From the NCBI RefSeq assembly GCF_900114375.1, contig NZ_FOSV01000006.1, positions 180,532 to 244,531 on the forward strand: a stretch of DNA of 64,000 nt. The letters run 5' to 3'. Below, piece by piece: positions 36,484 through 45,259 of this stretch. The DNA is from Methylorubrum salsuginis. Lineage in GTDB: Bacteria > Pseudomonadota > Alphaproteobacteria > Rhizobiales > Beijerinckiaceae. Positions within the stretch are counted from its first letter, which is position 1. Each line of letters begins with the position of its first letter. The position numbers and the translations under genes were made by a program. The notes below the pieces were generated by a model. That model was not told where the DNA came from, made no database searches, and worked only from the letters and a program-made list of their open reading frames with translations.

Positions 36484-38213
36484 CAGAGCTGGCCCTCCAG
36501 CACACGCCCGACCTCGTCGAGGGTGGTGTCGCCCGCGATCACCCGCGCCCGGCCGCATTCGACGAGACTCGCCATCCCGGCCTCGCGGGCGCTTTTGGTG
36601 ATGGCCCCCTCCCCCGCGCCTTCGGCGATGAGCGAGCGCAGGGTGGGGTCGAGCGGCATGATCTCGGACACGACCATGCGGCCGCGGTATCCGGTGCCGT
36701 TGCAGGCCGGGCAGCCGCGGGCGCGCTTGAGCGTCAGCGGCCGGGAGGCCGGCACGGCGAGGCGCAGCCGCTCCTGATCGGTCGCGGGCTCCGGCGTGGC
36801 GCAGGCCCCGCACAGGCGGCGCACGAGGCGCTGGGCCACCACGCCGTTGAGCGTCGCGGCGATGAGATAGGGCTCGACGCCCATATCCATCAGCCGGGTC
36901 ACGGTGGCGGGCGCCGAGTTGGTGTGCAACGTCGAGATCACGAGATGGCCCGTGAGCGAAGCCTGCACGGCGATGCGCGCGGTCTCGCCGTCGCGGATTT
37001 CACCGACCATCACCACGTCCGGATCCTGGCGCAGGATCGAGCGGAGCGCCGCCGCGAAGTCGAGCCCGATCCCGGCATGGGCCTGAACCTGATTGACGCC
37101 GGCCATCCGGTACTCGATCGGGTCCTCCACGGTGACGACCTTGAGATGCGGGCCGTTGATCCGCCGCAGGGCCGCGTAGAGCGTCGTGGTCTTGCCCGAG
37201 CCGGTCGGGCCGGTGACGAGGACGAGGCCGTTGGGCTTACTCGTCATCGCGGAGATGCGGGCGATGGCCGGCGCGTCGAAGCCGAGGGACGAAAAATCCT
37301 CGACCCGGCGCGAGCCGTCGAGCACGCGCAAAACTACGCTCTCGCCGTGGGCGGTGGGCAGGGTCGAGACGCGGATATCGACGTCCTGGCCGCGGTCGGG
37401 CGCCTTCATGCGACCGTCCTGCGGCAGGCGCCGCTCGGCGATGTTGAGGCCGGCCTGGATCTTGATGCGGGTAGTGAGCGCGAGCTGCACCGATTTCGGC
37501 AGGCGCTCGGCCTCCACCAGCACGCCGTCCACGCGGTAGCGCACCCGCATGTCGGCCTCCTCCGCCTCCAGATGGATGTCGGAAGCCGTCAGCTCGAAGG
37601 CCTTTCGCACGAGGCGCGCGGCGAGCCGCACGATCGGCGCCTGGCTCGCCACGTCGGCGAGCCGGCTCAGGTCGTCTTCGGCGCCGCCGTCCTCGTCACC
37701 GATCACGTCGCCGTAGAGGGCGCGGTGGGCCCGCTCGAACTGGCTCGGGCCCACCAGCCGGCAGGTGACCGGGCGATCGGTGAGGTGTTCCAGCGCCGCC
37801 GGAATCTCCGGGTCGAACGCATCGACCAGAGCGACCACGAGGCCGCCCGCCTCCTCGGCGACGGGCAGCACGCGGGCGCGGGCGCAGTAATCGGCGCCGA
37901 TGACATCCGGGAGAACGGGCGCGGCCGGCAGATCCTCCTCGTGCAGCACCGCGAGCCCGGTCGCCTCGGCGAGCGCATCGGTCAGGTTCGCCTCGTGGAC
38001 GAGACCGAGTTCGGTGAGCAGCACCGGCAGCGGCCGGCGGCCGGGCAGATCGAGGGCGGCCAGCGCCCGCTCGTGCCCCGCCGGATCGAGCAGGCCACCC
38101 GCGGCCAGAGAATCGATGAAGGCGCGGGGCGCGTCGAGCCGGTCGCGGGCGCCCCCGCGGCGGTCGGGCCGCGCCCGCTGCGGCCGGCTCTTCGAACCCC
38201 AGACGCTCAGCAT
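36483..38213 (-). CDS. gspE: Type II secretion ATPase GspE
   Basis: 576 residues. An N-terminal MshEN/GspE-N region (to about 170) precedes the AAA+ secretion ATPase. Walker A is VLVTGPTGSGKTTTLYAALR, the Asp box is VVTVEDPIEYRMAGVNQVQ and Walker B is DPDVVMVGEIRDGETARIA. The His box STLHTNSAPATV follows, and there is a four-Cys zinc site (CGAC and CPAC). This hexameric cytoplasmic motor powers pseudopilus extension. It is divergent from gspL across 131 bp, which must hold promoters for both arms of the locus. Confidence 0.95.
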   Translation of the reverse strand: MLSVWGSKSRPQRARPDRRGGARDRLDAPRAFIDSLAAGGLLDPAGHERALAALDLPGRRPLPVLLTELGLVHEANLTDALAEATGLAVLHEEDLPAAPVLPDVIGADYCARARVLPVAEEAGGLVVALVDAFDPEIPAALEHLTDRPVTCRLVGPSQFERAHRALYGDVIGDEDGGAEDDLSRLADVASQAPIVRLAARLVRKAFELTASDIHLEAEEADMRVRYRVDGVLVEAERLPKSVQLALTTRIKIQAGLNIAERRLPQDGRMKAPDRGQDVDIRVSTLPTAHGESVVLRVLDGSRRVEDFSSLGFDAPAIARISAMTSKPNGLVLVTGPTGSGKTTTLYAALRRINGPHLKVVTVEDPIEYRMAGVNQVQAHAGIGLDFAAALRSILRQDPDVVMVGEIRDGETARIAVQASLTGHLVISTLHTNSAPATVTRLMDMGVEPYLIAATLNGVVAQRLVRRLCGACATPEPATDQERLRLAVPASRPLTLKRARGCPACNGTGYRGRMVVSEIMPLDPTLRSLIAEGAGEGAITKSAREAGMASLVECGRARVIAGDTTLDEVGRVLEGQL

Positions 38214-38344
38214 GTCCCGGATCGCCCCCGACGCGGCGGGCCGACGTCACGGTCATGTCCGCGCGGGCGTCGCGCCCTTTAAGCCGACGTAAACACCGGG
38301 AGGCTTAACAACTCGTCTCGCCGCCTTCCCGGAGCCCCTCTCGC

Positions 38345-39421
38345 GTGAGTGCCATGGACGCCCATCCGGCCCGCACGCTGCCCGCGCGCAAGGCCGTGCT
38401 GCGCGAGAGCCTCGACGCCACCGCCTACCTTCTGGGTCTGAGCGAGGTGCGGGCCGACCGGGCGCCGGGCCCGTTGACGATCCGTCTCGGAGGCCCCGCC
38501 GAGCCGGGCCTGATCCTGATCGACCGGCGGGGCGCCACGCCCCTGATCCGGCGCCTCGACGCCGAGGCCGACGATTTGCCGGCTCAGCTCACGGCGATCC
38601 GCGCCGGACAGGCCGGCATTCGAGCCAAGATCCTGGTGGATCCGGCCCGCTGCTTCATGCGCACCCTCACCCTGCCGAGCGCGGCGCTCCCCCGGATGCG
38701 GGCGGTGCTGGCGCAGGAATTGGAGGCGGCCACGCCCTTCCGCACGGCCGGGGTCCACAGCGACTGGTTCGTCGAGGGCGAGGATCCCGCCGCCCGCAGC
38801 CTCAAGGTGCGCCACGTGGTCCTCAAGCGGGCCGCCCTCGATCCGCTGCTCGCGGCGCTGCGCGAGGCCGGCATCGCCGCCGGCCCGGTCACGGTCGGGC
38901 CAGACGAGGAACGGACCATGCCGGTCGATCTCCTCACCGGCGGCCATCGCAGCCTCCAGGGGCTGGCCGGCGGCGCCCGCAAGGGCGATCTCGCGCTGCT
39001 CGCGGGCGCCGCCCTGCTCATGCTCGCCGCCTTCTGGGGCTTTCGCGCCCATCAGGACGCGACGCTGGCCGCCCTCGACGACGCCTTCGCGCAGGCCCGC
39101 CGCGCCGCCGGCCCGGCCCATCCCCCGCCGGTCCAGGCCGGAACGGCGGCGATCCTGTCCGGCCGCCTGCCGCCCGTCGCCCGCAGCTGGGACGCCCTCG
39201 CCGCCGCGCTACCGGATTCCGTTTCCGCGACGCACCTGCGCCTCGATGCGCAGGGCGCCCGGATCACCCTCATCGCCGCCGACGAGCCGGCCGCGCTCGC
39301 GGCGCTGAGCCGCGTCCCGGGCTTCGGTGCGCCGTCCCTGAGCGGATATTCGGTCGCCTCCGACGGCACGCGCACCATCGTCGTCCAGTTGCCGCGCCCG
39401 ATGGGCGGGGGGCAGCCGTGA
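38345..39421 (+). CDS. gspL: GspL/PilN-like assembly protein of type II secretion
   Basis: 358 residues. An actin-like cytoplasmic domain (about 30-195; GLILIDRRGATPLIRRLDAE, FMRTLTLPSAALPRMRAVLA) is followed by one membrane helix (DLALLAGAALLMLAAFWGF, ~218-236) and a periplasmic ferredoxin-like C-terminal domain. This is the GspL/PilM-PilN layout that recruits GspE to the membrane. I use GTG 38345, with CGGAG about 10 nt upstream; ATG 38354 is an alternative. It overlaps the next gene by 4 bp (GTGA). Confidence 0.8.
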   Translation: MSAMDAHPARTLPARKAVLRESLDATAYLLGLSEVRADRAPGPLTIRLGGPAEPGLILIDRRGATPLIRRLDAEADDLPAQLTAIRAGQAGIRAKILVDPARCFMRTLTLPSAALPRMRAVLAQELEAATPFRTAGVHSDWFVEGEDPAARSLKVRHVVLKRAALDPLLAALREAGIAAGPVTVGPDEERTMPVDLLTGGHRSLQGLAGGARKGDLALLAGAALLMLAAFWGFRAHQDATLAALDDAFAQARRAAGPAHPPPVQAGTAAILSGRLPPVARSWDALAAALPDSVSATHLRLDAQGARITLIAADEPAALAALSRVPGFGAPSLSGYSVASDGTRTIVVQLPRPMGGGQP

Positions 39422-39969
39422 AGCTCCCCACCCTGTCCTCTTCCGGCCTCCTGCCGAACCGTCCGGTGCTCGTCGCCCTGGGCGGTCTCGGGCTGCTCCT
39501 GGCGCTCGCCATCGGCCCGGTCTCGCGGGCGATCGACGCGGACACGCAGATCGCCGCCGCCCGCGACCGCCTCGCCCGGGCGCAGGCCGCCGCCGCGCGC
39601 CCGCCGCAACCCGCGCCCCTCGTGGCCGCGGATGCCGACGGCCTGCTCGCGGCGTTCCGGGCGCGGCTCCAAACCCTCGCCGGGAGCCGCGCGGTGGTGA
39701 TCGACACCACGAACCTCGAGGCCGACCCGGCCCAGCCCACCCTGCCGCGCCTGCGCGCCTTTCTGCGGGGCACGGCGGAGGGCCTGCACGATCTGCTGCA
39801 GGCGCTGGAGACCGAGGCGCCGCTGATGGCCGTCGAGGCGGCGGAATTCGACATCGCGCGCGCGGCGGACGAGGAGGGCGGCCGTCCCCTGGTGATGCGC
39901 GCGAGCCTGACCCTGCGCGGCGTGCAGTTGCCCCCGCCCCCGCCGGAGACCGGAGGGCGCGCCCCGTGA
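39418..39969 (+). CDS. gspM: GspM-like type II secretion protein
   Basis: 183 residues. One N-terminal membrane helix (PVLVALGGLGLLLALAIGPV, ~15-34) is followed by a coiled-coil stretch (ADTQIAAARDRLARAQAAAA) and a periplasmic alpha/beta domain (about 75-170). This is the topology of GspM, the partner that stabilises GspL. Sequence identity with named GspM proteins is not obvious by eye; the call rests on topology and on sitting between gspL and a GspC-like gene. Both ends overlap neighbours by 4 bp (GTGA). Confidence 0.7.
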   Translation: MKLPTLSSSGLLPNRPVLVALGGLGLLLALAIGPVSRAIDADTQIAAARDRLARAQAAAARPPQPAPLVAADADGLLAAFRARLQTLAGSRAVVIDTTNLEADPAQPTLPRLRAFLRGTAEGLHDLLQALETEAPLMAVEAAEFDIARAADEEGGRPLVMRASLTLRGVQLPPPPPETGGRAP

Positions 39970-40445
39970 GGCCGCGCCTTCCTCCGACCGGCCTGATACC
40001 GCGCGCCCTGTTCGGCCTCGCCGCCGCCCTGGCGCTCGCGGCCTTCGCCTGGCCCGTGCGGATCGATCCCACGCCGTCCCCCGCCGCGCCCTGGACCGAG
40101 CCGCCGGGCACGGCCGCCCTGCAGCGCCCACTGTTCGATCCCGGCCGGCGCGCCTGGACCGCGCGGGGCAGCCGCGAGACCGTGGCCGAGGGCGAGCCGC
40201 CCCGCCCGGTCCTGAAGGTCCGCGGCATCCGCCTCGACGGCGCGGTGTCCCACGCGCTGATCGACGACGGCAGCGGCGACCGCACGTGGCTGAAGGCCGG
40301 CGAGGGCCGCGGCGACTGGCGCGTGACCGCCATCACCCCCGAGCACGTCACCGTGGATCAGCGCGGCCGCCGCTTCACCGCCGCCTTCATGGGTCCTCCC
40401 GCGACCCTGCGCCCGAAGCCGCTCGATCCGGCCCTGCGGCGGTGA
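39966..40445 (+). CDS. GspC/PilP-like periplasmic connector of type II secretion
   Basis: 159 residues with one N-terminal membrane helix (ALFGLAAALALAAFAWPV). A Pro-rich linker precedes a homology-region-like beta domain (VLKVRGIRLDGAVSHALIDD ... DWRVTAITPEHVTVDQRG). That pattern (HR domain binding the secretin N0) is expected of GspC or its minimal alphaproteobacterial equivalents; GspN is an alternative label. No PDZ domain is present, so it is shorter than Enterobacterial GspC. It is translationally coupled to gspM, and its stop faces the convergent secretin gene 66 bp away. Confidence 0.68.
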   Translation: MRPRLPPTGLIPRALFGLAAALALAAFAWPVRIDPTPSPAAPWTEPPGTAALQRPLFDPGRRAWTARGSRETVAEGEPPRPVLKVRGIRLDGAVSHALIDDGSGDRTWLKAGEGRGDWRVTAITPEHVTVDQRGRRFTAAFMGPPATLRPKPLDPALRR

Positions 40446-40449
40446 GGCG

Positions 40450-40476
40450 GTCCGCCGGCGCGTCTCGGCGGCGGAC
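40450..40476. terminator. Hairpin between convergent gspC-like and gspD genes
   Basis: GTCCGCCG (40450-40457) and CGGCGGAC (40469-40476) form an 8-bp stem with an 11-nt loop, placed between two convergent genes. No T tract. A shared bidirectional transcription stop is possible. Confidence 0.35.
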
Positions 40477-40511
40477 TCCCCCGGTGACGATCCCGGCGCG
40501 GGCCGCTTCCC

Positions 40512-42932
40512 TCACTCCATCATCCGCCGCAGTACGCCCTCCTGGCCCGGCAGCGCGACGGCGAGGGGCGGGGTGGCGGGGACCGGGCGGACCGGCATCA
40601 TCGCCTTGAACTGCTGGCGGAAATCCTCGGCGATGCGGTCGGCCTCCGCGGTGCCGCGGATCACCCGGGGGCGGATGAACACGATCAGCTCGGTGCGCAC
40701 GCGCCGATCCAACCGGTTGCGGAAGGCCTGCCCGATGACGGGCAATTCGCCCAGCACCGGCACCACCTCGTTGGAGATCTCCGCCTTCTCCTGCACCATG
40801 CCGCCGATGGCGAGGCTGTGGCCGTCGTTGACCGCGACGCTCGTCGCCACCCGGCGCTGGCGGATGGTCGGCGAATCGATCTTCGAGGTCGTGGTCTTCA
40901 CCACGTCGCTGACCTCTTGGTTGATGTCGAGCACCACGAGGCCGTTCTTGTTGACCCGTGGCGTCACCGAGAGGATGACGCCGGTATCCTTCATCTCGAT
41001 CTGGTTCAGGATCGGCGCGTTGGTCGAGAGCGCGCTCTGGCCGGTCTGCTGCACGATCGGCACCTGATCGCCCACTTGCAGCTTCGCGGTCCGGTTGTCC
41101 AGGACCGTGATGTTGGGGCTGGAAATGACGTTGACCCGGGACACGCCCTGGAGCGCGTTGACCACGACGTTGAAGTCGGCGGCGTTCAGCAGGTAGTTGA
41201 AGCCGGGCACGCCGCCGATCGCCTTGCCGAGGAGGTCGGCGGTCCCCGTGCCGCGCCCGGTCGGACCGACCACGTCCCCTTGAATGTTATTGAACTGGGC
41301 CGGGCCGTTCTTGAGGAACCACTGCACGCCGAAGCGCAGTTCGTCGTTGAGGGTTACCTCGGCGATCACGGTCTCCAGCAGAACCTGCGTCGGCATCGCG
41401 TCGAGGCGGCCGAGGATGCGCAGGATCTTGTCGTACTGGTTGCGGGTGGCCGAGATGACGAGGCTGTTGTTGGCCTCGTCCGCGACGATGCCGATGGCGT
41501 CGCGCCGCGTGCCCATGCCGCCGCCGGAGCCGCCGTAACCGCTCTCCAGGCCGGCGCCGCCATAGGCCGAGGCGCCGCCGTAGAGGGTGCCGCCCCCGCC
41601 CGAGAGGCCGCCGGGGCTTGCGCCGAGCCCGCCGCCGAGCCCGCCCGAGGGCCCGCCGCCGAGCCCACCACCCTGGTTCCCCGACGAGCCGCCGAAGGAC
41701 GAGCCGAAGCCGCTGGACATCTGGCTCGGAAGGCTGCCCGAGCCGCCACGGGAAGGGTCGCTGCCGAAGCCGCCGCCGCCTCCGAGCCCGGACGGGTCCG
41801 AGCCCATCGTGCCGCCGCCCATGCCGTATCCCCCGCCGAGGCCGCCCCCCATGCTGCCCGCCATGCCACCCGCCATGCCACCCGCCATGCCACCCGCCAT
41901 GCCGCCCGCCATGCCGCCCATCCCGCCGCCGACCGACATTCCGGTCTCGGCGGCGACGACGCCCTGGAGCACCATCGCGAGCTCCTTGGCCGAGCGGTTC
42001 TGGATCCGGTAGACGAAGAGCTGCCGCTCGCGCTCGGCCGCGAAGATCTCCAACTGCTCCAGCCACGCCCGCGCCCGGTCGAGATAGACGGCGCGGGAGC
42101 TGACCACGAGGATCGCGCCCAGGGCTTCGTTGGGCACGAAGCGGATCATGTCGCCGGTGCCCGCCGCCTCGCCGCCGAAGATCTGGGTGAGGTCGCGGGC
42201 GATGCTCCGGGGGTTGGCGCTGCGCACCGGCAGCATCGCCGTCGACATGCCGCGCATCCAATCGACGTCGAACACCTCGATGGTCTGACGCAGCGCCCGG
42301 ATCTGCCCGGCATCGCCCGACAGGATCAGCAGGTTGCGGGCCCGGTCGACGCGCAGCACCACCTCGCGCGGGGCGATCGTGCCCAGCACCGCCTGCATCT
42401 CGGCCGCCGAGATCCAGCGCAGGGGCACGGTGACGGCACCCGCTTCGGCGGCGGGCCCCTGGACCGGATGCACGCCGGGGCCGCTCGACGGCACGATCTG
42501 CGCCGTGCGCCCGCGCCGCCGCAGCACCAGGCCACGGCTGCCGAGGGCGGTCTCGAACATCGACAGCAGGGTATCGCGGGTGACCGGGCCGCCGGTCTGA
42601 AGGGTGATGGTGCCGGCGGCGCGCTCGTCGAGGCTGTAGCCCCAGCCCAGGGTGTCGGCGAGCACCGCCTTGGCGGCTTCGGAGAGCGGAACCTCGACGA
42701 GGTTGAGGCTGACCGTGGCGCCGCCCAGCGGCGCCCGCGCCGGGGCCTCGCCGCCGACGAACTGGTCCGTGCCCCGCCGCAGGATGCCGCCGGAGGGGCG
42801 CGGGCCCGGCACGGTGCCGGCATAATCCGGGTTGAGGCCGGAGGCCGGTCCGCTCAGCGGCTCGGCGGCGAGCGCCGCGCCGGCCACGGCGCCGCCGAGC
42901 GCCGCTCCGACGACCATTGCTCCCCACTTCAT
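40512..42932 (-). CDS. gspD: Type II secretion outer-membrane secretin GspD
   Basis: 806 residues. The signal peptide MKWGAMVVGAALGGAVAGAA is followed by LAAEP. N0-like (VSLNLVEVPLSEAAKAVLAD) and N1-N3 repeats follow, then the C-terminal secretin domain: VLLETVIAEVTLNDELRFGV, RVNVISSPNITVLDNRTAKL, VGDQVPIVQQTG and GGMVQEKAEISNEVVPVLGE. Between N2 and N3, about residues 320-470 hold a very long Gly/Met/Ser-rich insertion (GGMAGGMAGGMAGG and many GGG/GGLGGG runs) encoded partly by a 12-bp DNA tandem repeat. Secretins form the outer-membrane gate. It is convergent with the gspL-M-C arm. No pilotin gene is seen. Confidence 0.93.
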   Translation of the reverse strand: MKWGAMVVGAALGGAVAGAALAAEPLSGPASGLNPDYAGTVPGPRPSGGILRRGTDQFVGGEAPARAPLGGATVSLNLVEVPLSEAAKAVLADTLGWGYSLDERAAGTITLQTGGPVTRDTLLSMFETALGSRGLVLRRRGRTAQIVPSSGPGVHPVQGPAAEAGAVTVPLRWISAAEMQAVLGTIAPREVVLRVDRARNLLILSGDAGQIRALRQTIEVFDVDWMRGMSTAMLPVRSANPRSIARDLTQIFGGEAAGTGDMIRFVPNEALGAILVVSSRAVYLDRARAWLEQLEIFAAERERQLFVYRIQNRSAKELAMVLQGVVAAETGMSVGGGMGGMAGGMAGGMAGGMAGGMAGSMGGGLGGGYGMGGGTMGSDPSGLGGGGGFGSDPSRGGSGSLPSQMSSGFGSSFGGSSGNQGGGLGGGPSGGLGGGLGASPGGLSGGGGTLYGGASAYGGAGLESGYGGSGGGMGTRRDAIGIVADEANNSLVISATRNQYDKILRILGRLDAMPTQVLLETVIAEVTLNDELRFGVQWFLKNGPAQFNNIQGDVVGPTGRGTGTADLLGKAIGGVPGFNYLLNAADFNVVVNALQGVSRVNVISSPNITVLDNRTAKLQVGDQVPIVQQTGQSALSTNAPILNQIEMKDTGVILSVTPRVNKNGLVVLDINQEVSDVVKTTTSKIDSPTIRQRRVATSVAVNDGHSLAIGGMVQEKAEISNEVVPVLGELPVIGQAFRNRLDRRVRTELIVFIRPRVIRGTAEADRIAEDFRQQFKAMMPVRPVPATPPLAVALPGQEGVLRRMME
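41857..41916. repeat. Coding minisatellite, 12-bp unit x5, inside gspD
   Basis: Unit CCCGCCATGCCA at 41857-41868, 41869-41880 and 41881-41892, then CCCGCCATGCCG at 41893-41904 and 41905-41916. On the coding strand each unit gives Gly-Gly-Met-Ala. Being a multiple of three it can vary in copy number without breaking the frame. Confidence 0.85.
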
Positions 42933-43547
42933 GCCGCCGACGAGCCTTCGCGCCCCGATCCGATCGTTGCCGGCGACATTAGCGTTTTATGGTTAATGAG
43001 ATGTTGAAGGTCCGCACCCGCGCGAAAACGACTGGATCAATCCAAATAAGGCAGTGCGCGGCGATGCTTTTGCACCAGCGTATTGACCGGGCGACTGATC
43101 TTTTCGTCCAGTTCTTCGGTCGATCGACGCAGCCCGCATCGAACAGAAATCGTCATCGTGGAAGATGTCGGACGGCGATGGCGCGCGGCGTCGAGGCCCG
43201 GCACTGGCGAAGACCCTCGCGACACCGCAGCTCGGGCCGCCGCCTCGTCACCGCTCCGACCAATCGGCGACGATCCCGACGCATCGCCGATTGCCCCGCG
43301 ACGGCGCGGCGGCGGGCGTCCGCCGGACGCACGGAACAAGACCATCGGCCCTGGTCCGTGCCGCTCGGTATGAGCCGGTTCCGGTCGGTGGTCGGCGGCG
43401 GTGCGCGCGAGCGCAGAGATCTGAGGACATCCGCACGCGGTCGTCGGCGCGTCCCTTGTGCCGGCCCGGCGACACGCGCAGCCTCGCGCCGGTACCGTCC
43501 GTCGAGCGAGGCCTCGTCCGGGCTTCCGGCACGCGAGAGATCATGTC
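42933..43547. other. Intergenic region upstream of gspD and the LysR/ModE-like regulator, with repeat copy 2
   Basis: 615 bp without a supported gene. The first ~110 bp next to gspD are comparatively AT-rich and probably carry its promoter. The middle holds the palindromic repeat copy (43255-43374). A plus-strand open frame that enters from 42989 passes straight through the repeat and is not a gene. Confidence 0.5.
43255..43374 (-). repeat. Dispersed palindromic repeat, copy 2
   Basis: Same element as at 1957-2070 in the opposite orientation. It starts at CGACCAATCGGCGA, contains GCATCGCCGATTGC and GGCGTCCGCCGGACGC, then a CACGGAACAAGACC/GGTCCGTG hairpin, and ends CGGTATGAG at 43374. It is slightly longer in the middle (extra GC-rich bases between the second and third hairpins). 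It lies in the gap between divergent gspD and the regulator gene, 173 bp before the latter. Confidence 0.82.
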
Positions 43548-44606
43548 GTGAGCGACAGCTTTGACCCAACCGATCGGAACCGGACTGCCGAGCACGGGGA
43601 ACTCGCCGTGACGCTCGGACTCGGCGGCACCGTGCGGATCGGGGCGAACACGCTTGCGGTGTCGGACCTGACGGTGATGTTCGAGGCGATTGCCCGATCG
43701 GGCTCGGTGCAGGGCTTCGCCGATGCCCTCGGCCTGTCCTACCGGGCCGCCTGGGCGCGGCTTCAAGCCTACGAGGCGGCGCTCGGCCGTCCTCTGGTGC
43801 GCAAGACCCGGGGGCACGGCACGGCGCTGACGGAGTTCGGCGCGGCGCTCGCCGAGGCGTTCTCCGCCGCGACCTTCGGCCTGGAGGCCGGCTTCGTGCG
43901 CGAGACCCGAAGCGTCGAGCAGCGCCTGCGCCGGCTTCTGACCGGGCGGGCCGGGGCGCTGACGCTCGCGGCGAGCCACGATCCGCTCGTGGTCCAGGTG
44001 CTGAGCGAGGGGGACGGCATCGAATTATCGGTGATGGGCAGCCGCGCGGCTTTGGGGCGGCTCCTCGAAGGGAGCGCCGATGCGGCCGGCTTCCATTGCG
44101 GGGCTCAAGGCCCGGCCGAGGCCGGTCCACCCTTCTCGGACGTTCATGCGGGGGCCGGCTTCGTCCTCACGCCGCTGTTCGAGCGGGAGCAGGGCCTGCT
44201 GCTCGCCCCCGGCAATCCGCGCGGCATCCGCAGCGTCACCGATCTCGCCCGGGAGGACGTGCGCTACGTCAACCGCCAGAAGGGCTCGGGCACCCGCGAC
44301 TGGTTCGACCGGATGCTGGCCGAGGCCGCGCTGTCGCCGTCGGCGATCCGGGGCTATGCGGTCGAGGAATTCACGCATCAGGCGGTCGCGGCGGTGATCG
44401 CCTGCGGCGCGGCCGATGCCGGGCTCGGCGTACGGGCGGCGGCCGAGCGGCTCGGCCTCGATTTCGTGACGCTGGGCTGGGAAACCTACTATCTCGCCGT
44501 CAGCCGCTCCCTCGACGCCCCGGCCCTCGCCGACCTGATCGGCGCGGTGAGGACGCGCGCCGCCCACATGTCGGGCTACCGCGTCGTCCTGGACGGCGCG
44601 GATTGA
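43548..44606 (+). CDS. LysR/ModE-like regulator with PBP-type ligand-binding domain
   Basis: 352 residues. The N-terminal winged helix (about 40-110) has ARSGSVQGFADALGLSYRAA and WARLQAYEAALGRPLVRKTR, the ModE-type HTH form. The rest (about 120-345) is a periplasmic-binding-protein-like fold with VRYVNRQKGSGTRDWFDRML and GLDFVTLGWETYYLAVSRS, matching the PBP_like domain of molybdate/tungstate-type sensors. It is expected to bind an oxyanion or small ligand and control nearby genes. I use GTG 43548 (VSDSFDPTDRN) with GAGAG upstream; a longer frame from 43458 adds 30 Arg-rich residues. The split YeeE pair 233 bp downstream is a possible target. Confidence 0.8.
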   Translation: MSDSFDPTDRNRTAEHGELAVTLGLGGTVRIGANTLAVSDLTVMFEAIARSGSVQGFADALGLSYRAAWARLQAYEAALGRPLVRKTRGHGTALTEFGAALAEAFSAATFGLEAGFVRETRSVEQRLRRLLTGRAGALTLAASHDPLVVQVLSEGDGIELSVMGSRAALGRLLEGSADAAGFHCGAQGPAEAGPPFSDVHAGAGFVLTPLFEREQGLLLAPGNPRGIRSVTDLAREDVRYVNRQKGSGTRDWFDRMLAEAALSPSAIRGYAVEEFTHQAVAAVIACGAADAGLGVRAAAERLGLDFVTLGWETYYLAVSRSLDAPALADLIGAVRTRAAHMSGYRVVLDGAD

Positions 44607-44839
44607 CGGGGGGGCGGCCGCTTCGGCGGCGGGGGACCTGCCAACCGCCCATGCCGCTGTCGGCGCCCGAGCATTGACCCGACCGCCTGACCGACCCGCG
44701 GAGGCGCATCTTGCCGGAGGCGCCCGGGGCGATTTCTATCGTCGCCGGCCCGACCGTTCCGGACCCGCGACCAGGCCTGGCGCTCATGCCCGGCGTCGAT
44801 CCGGGCGCTCGGTCGGGTCGTAGAGATCGGAGACCCGTC

Positions 44840-45259
44840 GTGAACGCCTTCCTCGCCCCGCTCGCGGGCGGCGCCCTGATCGGCGCCTCCGCGGCCTTGC
44901 TGCTCCTCGCCAACGGTCGCATCGCCGGCATCAGCGGCATCCTCGGCGGTCTCCTCGGGCCGCTGTCCCAAGAGGCGATGGGGCGGATCGCCTTCCTCGT
45001 GGGCCTCGTCGCCGGCCCGATCCTGTTTCGGCTCGCCACCGGCCATTGGCCGGCGGTGCGCCTCGAATCCTCCACGCCGATGCTGGTCGTCGCCGGGCTC
45101 CTCGTCGGCTTCGGGACGCGCCTCGGCTCCGGCTGCACCAGCGGCCACGGGGTCTGCGGCCTCGCCCGGCTCTCTCCCCGTTCCTTCGCGGCCGTCGCGA
45201 CCTTCATGGCGGCGGCCTTCCTCACCGTCTTCCTCGTCCGTCACGGAATGCCCCGATGA
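44840..45259 (+). CDS. YeeE/YedE-family membrane protein, first half (PmpA-like)
   Basis: 139 residues with four membrane helices. The sequence GFGTRLGSGCTSGHGVCGLA carries the conserved CTSGHGVCG motif of the YeeE/YedE (TsuA) sulphur-compound channel family. The start is GTG 44840 with GGAGA 7 nt upstream, rather than the frame opening at 44711. Together with the next gene it makes the two halves of a full YeeE. These proteins import thiosulphate or related sulphur species. The stop overlaps the next start (ATGA). Confidence 0.83.
   Translation: MNAFLAPLAGGALIGASAALLLLANGRIAGISGILGGLLGPLSQEAMGRIAFLVGLVAGPILFRLATGHWPAVRLESSTPMLVVAGLLVGFGTRLGSGCTSGHGVCGLARLSPRSFAAVATFMAAAFLTVFLVRHGMPR

Noticed and set aside
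43458..43547. Upstream extension of the ModE/LysR-like regulator (from 43458)
   Set aside because: The added residues are Arg/His/Pro-rich and unlike the family; GTG 43548 has a purine-rich stretch upstream and a normal start.
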